Assembly (NCBI GenBank): GCA_002703245.1
Contig: NZTV01000053.1
Span: 1 to 38,440, forward strand
Reading direction: 5' to 3'
Length of the DNA stretch: 38,440 nt
Origin: Microbacterium sp.
Lineage (GTDB): Bacteria; Actinomycetota; Actinomycetes; Actinomycetales; Microbacteriaceae
This document shows positions 34,860-38,440 of this stretch, piece by piece. The translations under genes were made by a program, and so were the position numbers. Each line of letters starts with the position of its first letter. The first letter of the stretch is position 1. The notes beneath the pieces are model-generated. The model ran no database searches. It had not been told where the DNA came from and saw only the letters and a program-made list of their open reading frames with translations.

Positions 34860-35891
34860 TCAGTCCGCGGCGCGGGCGATCTCGGCCAGCTGTGCGCGGC
34901 TGAGGCGCACACCGACACCCTGCACCAACTCCTCGACATGCTGCGGCGCGTATGCGTTGACGATCGGGGCACTCACGAGCTTCTGCGCGAGCAGCCAGGC
35001 GACGGCGACCGCGGCGTCGGGCACTCCCAACTCAGCACCGACGGCGTCGAGCGCGCGGAGCGTGCGCGTCCCCCGCCGGTTCAGGCTCGCGGCGAGTTGC
35101 GCGCCGCGCACCGACAGCGCGCCCTTGGACCGCGTGCGGTGGCGTCCGGCGAGGAAACCGTGCTCGAGGGCGTGGGAGGGCGTGACCGCCAGCTGCTGGG
35201 CGCCCGCGATCAGCCGAAGGTCCTCGTCGAACTCGTGCCGGCGGAGGATGTTGAACGGGACATCCAGCACGGTCAGGCGCGGAAAGCCGGCGGAGGCGAG
35301 GATGCGTGCTTCGATGAGCTGGGTCGCGGTGTATCCGATCGCCCCGAGTGCGCGCGCCTTGCCCGTCTCCACGAGCCACTCGGCGGTGGCGAGGGTGTCC
35401 TCCAGCGCGGTCGCCGAGTCCGCCGTCGCGTCGAGGTAGATGAGGTCGACGCGGTCGGTACGCAGGCGTCCCAATGACGACTCCACGGCACGCACGAGAT
35501 CGACCGGCCCGAGTCCCGGGTTGTCGGGATGCCCGCCGATGCGCACCGCGAGGACCATGTCCTCGCGCATGCCGCGCGAGTGCAGCCACTGACCGATGAT
35601 GTGCTCGCTGCGGCCGCCGGAGAAACTGTCCGCGGTGTGGACCACGTTTCCGCCCAACTCGGCGTACGCGTCGAGGATGCCGTGGCTCGACTCCAGATCG
35701 ACGTTCCAGCCGAACTCCGAACCGCCGAGGATCAGGGGGAAGATCTCCAACCCCGACTCGCCGAGGCGATGCCGCACCCCCGCACCCACACCCGGCCCCT
35801 GAACGGGAATCGGTGCCGACGGGTGGTGTCCGCGAGGTGCGACGGCGTCGATGCGCGTCGCGGCACCGGCTCCTGTTCCGAAGACCGGCAT
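34860..35891 (-). CDS. aldo/keto-reductase-like protein lacking the catalytic tetrad
   Basis: 343 aa with the AKR barrel: PLILGGSEFGW (52-62), HTADSFSGGRSEHIIGQWL, SSLGRLRTDRVDLIYLD, GAIGYTATQL and a C-terminal VSAPIVNAYAPQHVEEL. All four catalytic positions are changed: the Asp of DTAD is H85, the Tyr of YGxG is F90, the Lys is R117 (VLAVRIGG) and the His is D154 (IYLDATAD). It should not reduce carbonyls by the usual mechanism, and may bind NADP(H) or a protein in a regulatory role. The first ~40 residues are a family-atypical Gly/Pro-rich stretch. Start: the ATG at 35891 with GAGGGGGTG upstream. It lies downstream of the pnp terminator. Confidence 0.82.
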   Translation of the reverse strand: MPVFGTGAGAATRIDAVAPRGHHPSAPIPVQGPGVGAGVRHRLGESGLEIFPLILGGSEFGWNVDLESSHGILDAYAELGGNVVHTADSFSGGRSEHIIGQWLHSRGMREDMVLAVRIGGHPDNPGLGPVDLVRAVESSLGRLRTDRVDLIYLDATADSATALEDTLATAEWLVETGKARALGAIGYTATQLIEARILASAGFPRLTVLDVPFNILRRHEFDEDLRLIAGAQQLAVTPSHALEHGFLAGRHRTRSKGALSVRGAQLAASLNRRGTRTLRALDAVGAELGVPDAAVAVAWLLAQKLVSAPIVNAYAPQHVEELVQGVGVRLSRAQLAEIARAAD

Positions 35892-35957
35892 CTCACACCC
35901 CCTCGCGATCCGACGAGGCGGGCTTCCCGCCCCTCGCGCCCCCCAGCGCGTGCTTCG

Positions 35958-35963
35958 AGGGTA
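35958..35963 (-). promoter_or_regulatory. putative -10 element of the aldo/keto-reductase-like gene
   Basis: TACCCT on the minus strand, implying a leader of about 60 nt. The interval 35892-36040 holds no gene that I can support. Confidence 0.35.
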
Positions 35964-36040
35964 CGGCAGGCGCACGCCCGAACGGCGCTCCCCGGCGACG
36001 TGGCGGTGAACTATGCATAACGCTTTCATCACGGTCGACG

Positions 36041-36078
36041 GCGAATGCCCGCCCCCGGAAGAGGGGACGGGCATTCGC
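36041..36078 (-). terminator. pnp terminator-like hairpin
   Basis: GCGAATGCCCG (36041-36051) and CGGGCATTCGC (36068-36078) form a perfect 11-bp stem, extended inward by CCCC/GGGG with a small bulge. It begins 17 nt after the pnp stop. There is no U-run, as is common for terminators in high-GC actinobacteria. Confidence 0.7.
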
Positions 36079-36095
36079 GGCGTGACGAAAGCGGA

Positions 36096-38372
36096 TCAGC
36101 CTTCGGCGGGAGCCTCCGGGCCGGGGTTGGCCGCAGCGCGGCCTTCCTGGTCGGCGTCCTCGAGCACGGGCTCGAGCGACAGCTTGCCGCGGTCGTCGAC
36201 CTTCGTGATGCGCACCAGGAGCTTCTGACCGACCGAGAGTACATCCTCGACGTTCTCGACCCGCTTGCCGCCGGCGAGCTTGCGGACCTCGCTGATGTGC
36301 AGCAGTCCGTCCTTGCCGGGCAGGAGCGAGATGAACGCACCGAAGGTCGCGATCTTCACGACCGTGCCGAGGAACTGGTCACCGACCTCGGGGTTGGTCG
36401 GGTTGGCGATCGCGTTGACCTGGGCACGCGCGGCCTCGGCGGACGGTCCGTCGGTCGCACCGATGTAGACGGTGCCGTCCTCCTCGATGGAGATGTCGGC
36501 GCCGGTCTCGTCCTGGATGCCGTTGATCGTCTTGCCCTTGGGGCCGATCAGCTCGCCGATTTTGTCGACCGGGATCTGCACGCTGATGACGCGAGGCGCC
36601 GTCGGCGCCATCTCATCCGGCGTATCGATCGCACTGTTGAGCACGTTGAGGATCGTCAGGCGCGCGTCCTTGGCCTGGGTCAGGGCGGCCGACAACACCG
36701 ACGACGGGATGCCGTCGAGCTTGGTGTCGAGCTGGATCGCCGTGACGAACTCGCTCGTCCCGGCCACCTTGAAGTCCATGTCACCGAGGGCGTCCTCGGC
36801 ACCGAGGATGTCGGTCAGCGCGGCGTAGCGCGTCTGCCCGTCGACCTCGTCCGAGACCAGACCCATGGCGATACCGGCGACCGGGGCGCGCAGCGGCACA
36901 CCGGCGTTCAGCAGCGACAGCGTCGAGGCGCACACCGAGCCCATCGAGGTCGAGCCGTTGGACCCGAGTGCCTCGGAGACCTGGCGGATCGCGTAAGGGA
37001 ACTCCTCGCGGCTGGGCAGCACCGGCACGAGGGCGCGCTCGGCGAGGAAGCCGTGCCCGATCTCGCGACGCTTCGGGCTTCCCACCCGGCCGGTTTCACC
37101 GGTCGAGTACGGCGGGAAATTGTAGTGGTGCATGTAGCGCTTGCTGGTCGTGGGCGACAGCGAGTCGATCTGCTGCTCCATCTTGAGCATGTTCAGCGTG
37201 GTGACACCCATGATCTGGGTCTCGCCGCGCTGGAAGATCGCCGAACCGTGGACGCGCGGGATGACCTGCACCTCGGCGTCGAGCGGACGGATGTCGGCCA
37301 GGCCACGACCGTCGATGCGCACGCCTTCGGTGAGGATGCGGCTACGCACGATGAGCTTCGTGACCGACTTGTACGCCGCGGAGAATTCCAGCGGCGCCGC
37401 GGCGGGCAGTTCGCCCGCCTCGGTGGCGGCGATGACCTCGGCCTTGACACGCTCCTTGATGGCGTCGTCGGCGTTCTGGCGCTCCTGCTTGTCGGCGATC
37501 TGGTAGACGCCCACGAGCTCCTCGTAGGCGCGACCGGCGACGAAGTCGTAGACCTCGGAGGTGTACGGCGGGAAGACCGGGTAGTCCTGGATCTCCTTCG
37601 CCGCGGTGCTCGCGACCTTGTTCTGCGCCTCGACCAGCTGGGTGATGAACGGCTTGGCCGCCTCGAGGCCCTCCGCGACGACCTCTTCGCTGGGCTTGAC
37701 GGCGCCGCCCTTGATGAGGTTCCAGCTCTTCTCGGTGGCTTCGGCTTCGACCATCATGATCGCGACCTCGCCGTCGGGCAGCACCCGGCCGGCGACGATC
37801 AGGTCGAACACGGCGTCCTCGAGCTGCTCGGCCTTGGGGAACGCGACCCACTGGTCGGCGTTGCCCCCCTGACCGGGGATGAGCGCCAGACGCACACCGG
37901 CGATGGGGCCCGAGAACGGCAGACCCGAGATCTGGGTCGACAGCGACGCGGCGTTGATGGCCAGGGCGTCGTAGAACTCGCCCGGCGCGATCGAGAGCAC
38001 GGTCACGACGATCTGGACCTCGTTGCGCAGCCCCGCCACGAACGAGGGGCGCAGCGGACGGTCGATCAGACGGCAGACGAGGATCGCCTCGGTCGAGGGG
38101 CGGCCTTCACGACGGAAGAACGACCCGGGGATCTTTCCGGCGGCGTAGGAGCGCTCCTCGACGTCGACGGTCAGCGGGAAGAAGTCGAAGCCTTCGCGCG
38201 GGTGCTTGCCCGCGCTGGTGGCCGACAGCAGCATGGTCTCGTCGTCCAGGTAGGCGGCGACCGAACCCTGCGCCTGCTGGGCGAGGCGGCCGGTCTCGAA
38301 CCGGACGGTGCGGGTGCCGAAGCGGCCGTTGTCGAGGACGGCTTCGGCTGCGGTGATTTCAGGACCTTCCAA
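36096..38372 (-). CDS. pnp: polyribonucleotide nucleotidyltransferase (PNPase)
   Basis: 758 aa. It degrades RNA 3'-5' by phosphorolysis and can add tails. Two RNase PH domains come first ([37 protein letters not shown]-type [35 protein letters not shown] in separate blocks). A KH domain follows with GPKG at 610-613, then an S1 domain at about 662-736 and an acidic tail. The start is TTG (38370-38372), giving [17 protein letters not shown] good AAGGAG lies about 9 nt upstream, and no better ATG/GTG precedes it. The leader holds a hairpin at 38397-38421. Confidence 0.97.
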   Translation of the reverse strand: MEGPEITAAEAVLDNGRFGTRTVRFETGRLAQQAQGSVAAYLDDETMLLSATSAGKHPREGFDFFPLTVDVEERSYAAGKIPGSFFRREGRPSTEAILVCRLIDRPLRPSFVAGLRNEVQIVVTVLSIAPGEFYDALAINAASLSTQISGLPFSGPIAGVRLALIPGQGGNADQWVAFPKAEQLEDAVFDLIVAGRVLPDGEVAIMMVEAEATEKSWNLIKGGAVKPSEEVVAEGLEAAKPFITQLVEAQNKVASTAAKEIQDYPVFPPYTSEVYDFVAGRAYEELVGVYQIADKQERQNADDAIKERVKAEVIAATEAGELPAAAPLEFSAAYKSVTKLIVRSRILTEGVRIDGRGLADIRPLDAEVQVIPRVHGSAIFQRGETQIMGVTTLNMLKMEQQIDSLSPTTSKRYMHHYNFPPYSTGETGRVGSPKRREIGHGFLAERALVPVLPSREEFPYAIRQVSEALGSNGSTSMGSVCASTLSLLNAGVPLRAPVAGIAMGLVSDEVDGQTRYAALTDILGAEDALGDMDFKVAGTSEFVTAIQLDTKLDGIPSSVLSAALTQAKDARLTILNVLNSAIDTPDEMAPTAPRVISVQIPVDKIGELIGPKGKTINGIQDETGADISIEEDGTVYIGATDGPSAEAARAQVNAIANPTNPEVGDQFLGTVVKIATFGAFISLLPGKDGLLHISEVRKLAGGKRVENVEDVLSVGQKLLVRITKVDDRGKLSLEPVLEDADQEGRAAANPGPEAPAEG

Positions 38373-38396
38373 GAGGTCTCTCCTTCTTTGTTTAGA

Positions 38397-38421
38397 CTCG
38401 CGGGCGCGTTTCGCCGGCGAG
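38397..38421 (-). promoter_or_regulatory. hairpin in the pnp leader
   Basis: Minus strand CTCGCCGGCG and CGCCCGCGAG pair over 10 positions with one mismatch, around a 5-nt AAACG loop, followed by TCTAAACAAAG and the pnp ribosome site. It could be the terminator of an upstream gene (often rpsO) or an RNase III/PNPase control site, as in the E. coli pnp leader. The window ends 19 nt beyond it. Confidence 0.4.
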
Positions 38422-38440
38422 ATCGTGCGAAGGAGCAGGA

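Overview
The window is a chromosomal core segment of a high-GC (about 70 % by eye) Gram-positive actinobacterium, most probably one of the Microbacteriaceae (Microbacterium-like). Supporting signs are PriA in place of HisA, the clgR-DUF3046-recA-recX block, DUF1844 beside infC, a LysM protein divergent from lexA, ThyX instead of ThyA, many GTG/TTG starts and many leaderless promoters. I see no tRNA, rRNA, CRISPR array, insertion sequence or prophage. No gene-free stretch exceeds about 280 bases.

Layout. 1-1100: infC-rpmI-rplT translation operon on the minus strand, with hairpins in its leader and before rpmI, and an apparent ATC start for infC. 1376-5682: DUF1844 gene, then the minus-strand operon hisC-hisB-hisH-priA-sseB. 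5717-7032: LysM division-inhibitor candidate and lexA, divergent and sharing a LexA operator. 7104-10511: a multispan membrane protein of unknown role and an S9 peptidase, joined by a perfect 17-bp inverted repeat. 10548-16198: hflX, an RsmC-like methyltransferase, dapF, miaA and miaB. 16261-20053: recX, recA with a LexA box, DUF3046, clgR, cinA-type amidase and pgsA. 20050-22743: ftsK. 22871-25607: a plus-strand cassette of an ATP-grasp enzyme and two alanine-racemase-like genes. 25594-29776: rnj, dapA, a short-chain dehydrogenase and thyX. 29885-32276: thioredoxin-like protein, DUF4395 protein, OsmC protein and a TIGR01777-type epimerase. 32277-36095: a TPR-like membrane protein, dapB, a GNAT acetyltransferase, a histidine phosphatase, an aldo/keto-reductase-like protein and the pnp terminator. 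36096-38372: pnp.

How the parts work together. Most genes are housekeeping: translation (infC, rpmI, rplT, hflX, miaA, miaB), histidine/tryptophan synthesis, lysine/diaminopimelate synthesis (dapA, dapB, dapF), the SOS response (lexA, recA, recX, LysM protein), proteostasis control (clgR), phospholipid synthesis (pgsA), chromosome segregation (ftsK) and RNA turnover (rnj, pnp).

The most unusual part is the 22871-25607 cassette. The two racemase-like proteins are complementary. One keeps the PLP lysine but has lost the catalytic-tyrosine segment. The other keeps the tyrosine but has arginine in place of the lysine and lacks most of the barrel. Alanine racemase active sites form between subunits, so the pair looks like an obligate heterodimer, encoded with overlapping stop/start codons behind an ATP-grasp ligase. 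A role in making and attaching a D-amino acid, for example in a group-B peptidoglycan bridge, is my inference. A second oddity is an aldo/keto-reductase fold in which all four catalytic residues are replaced.
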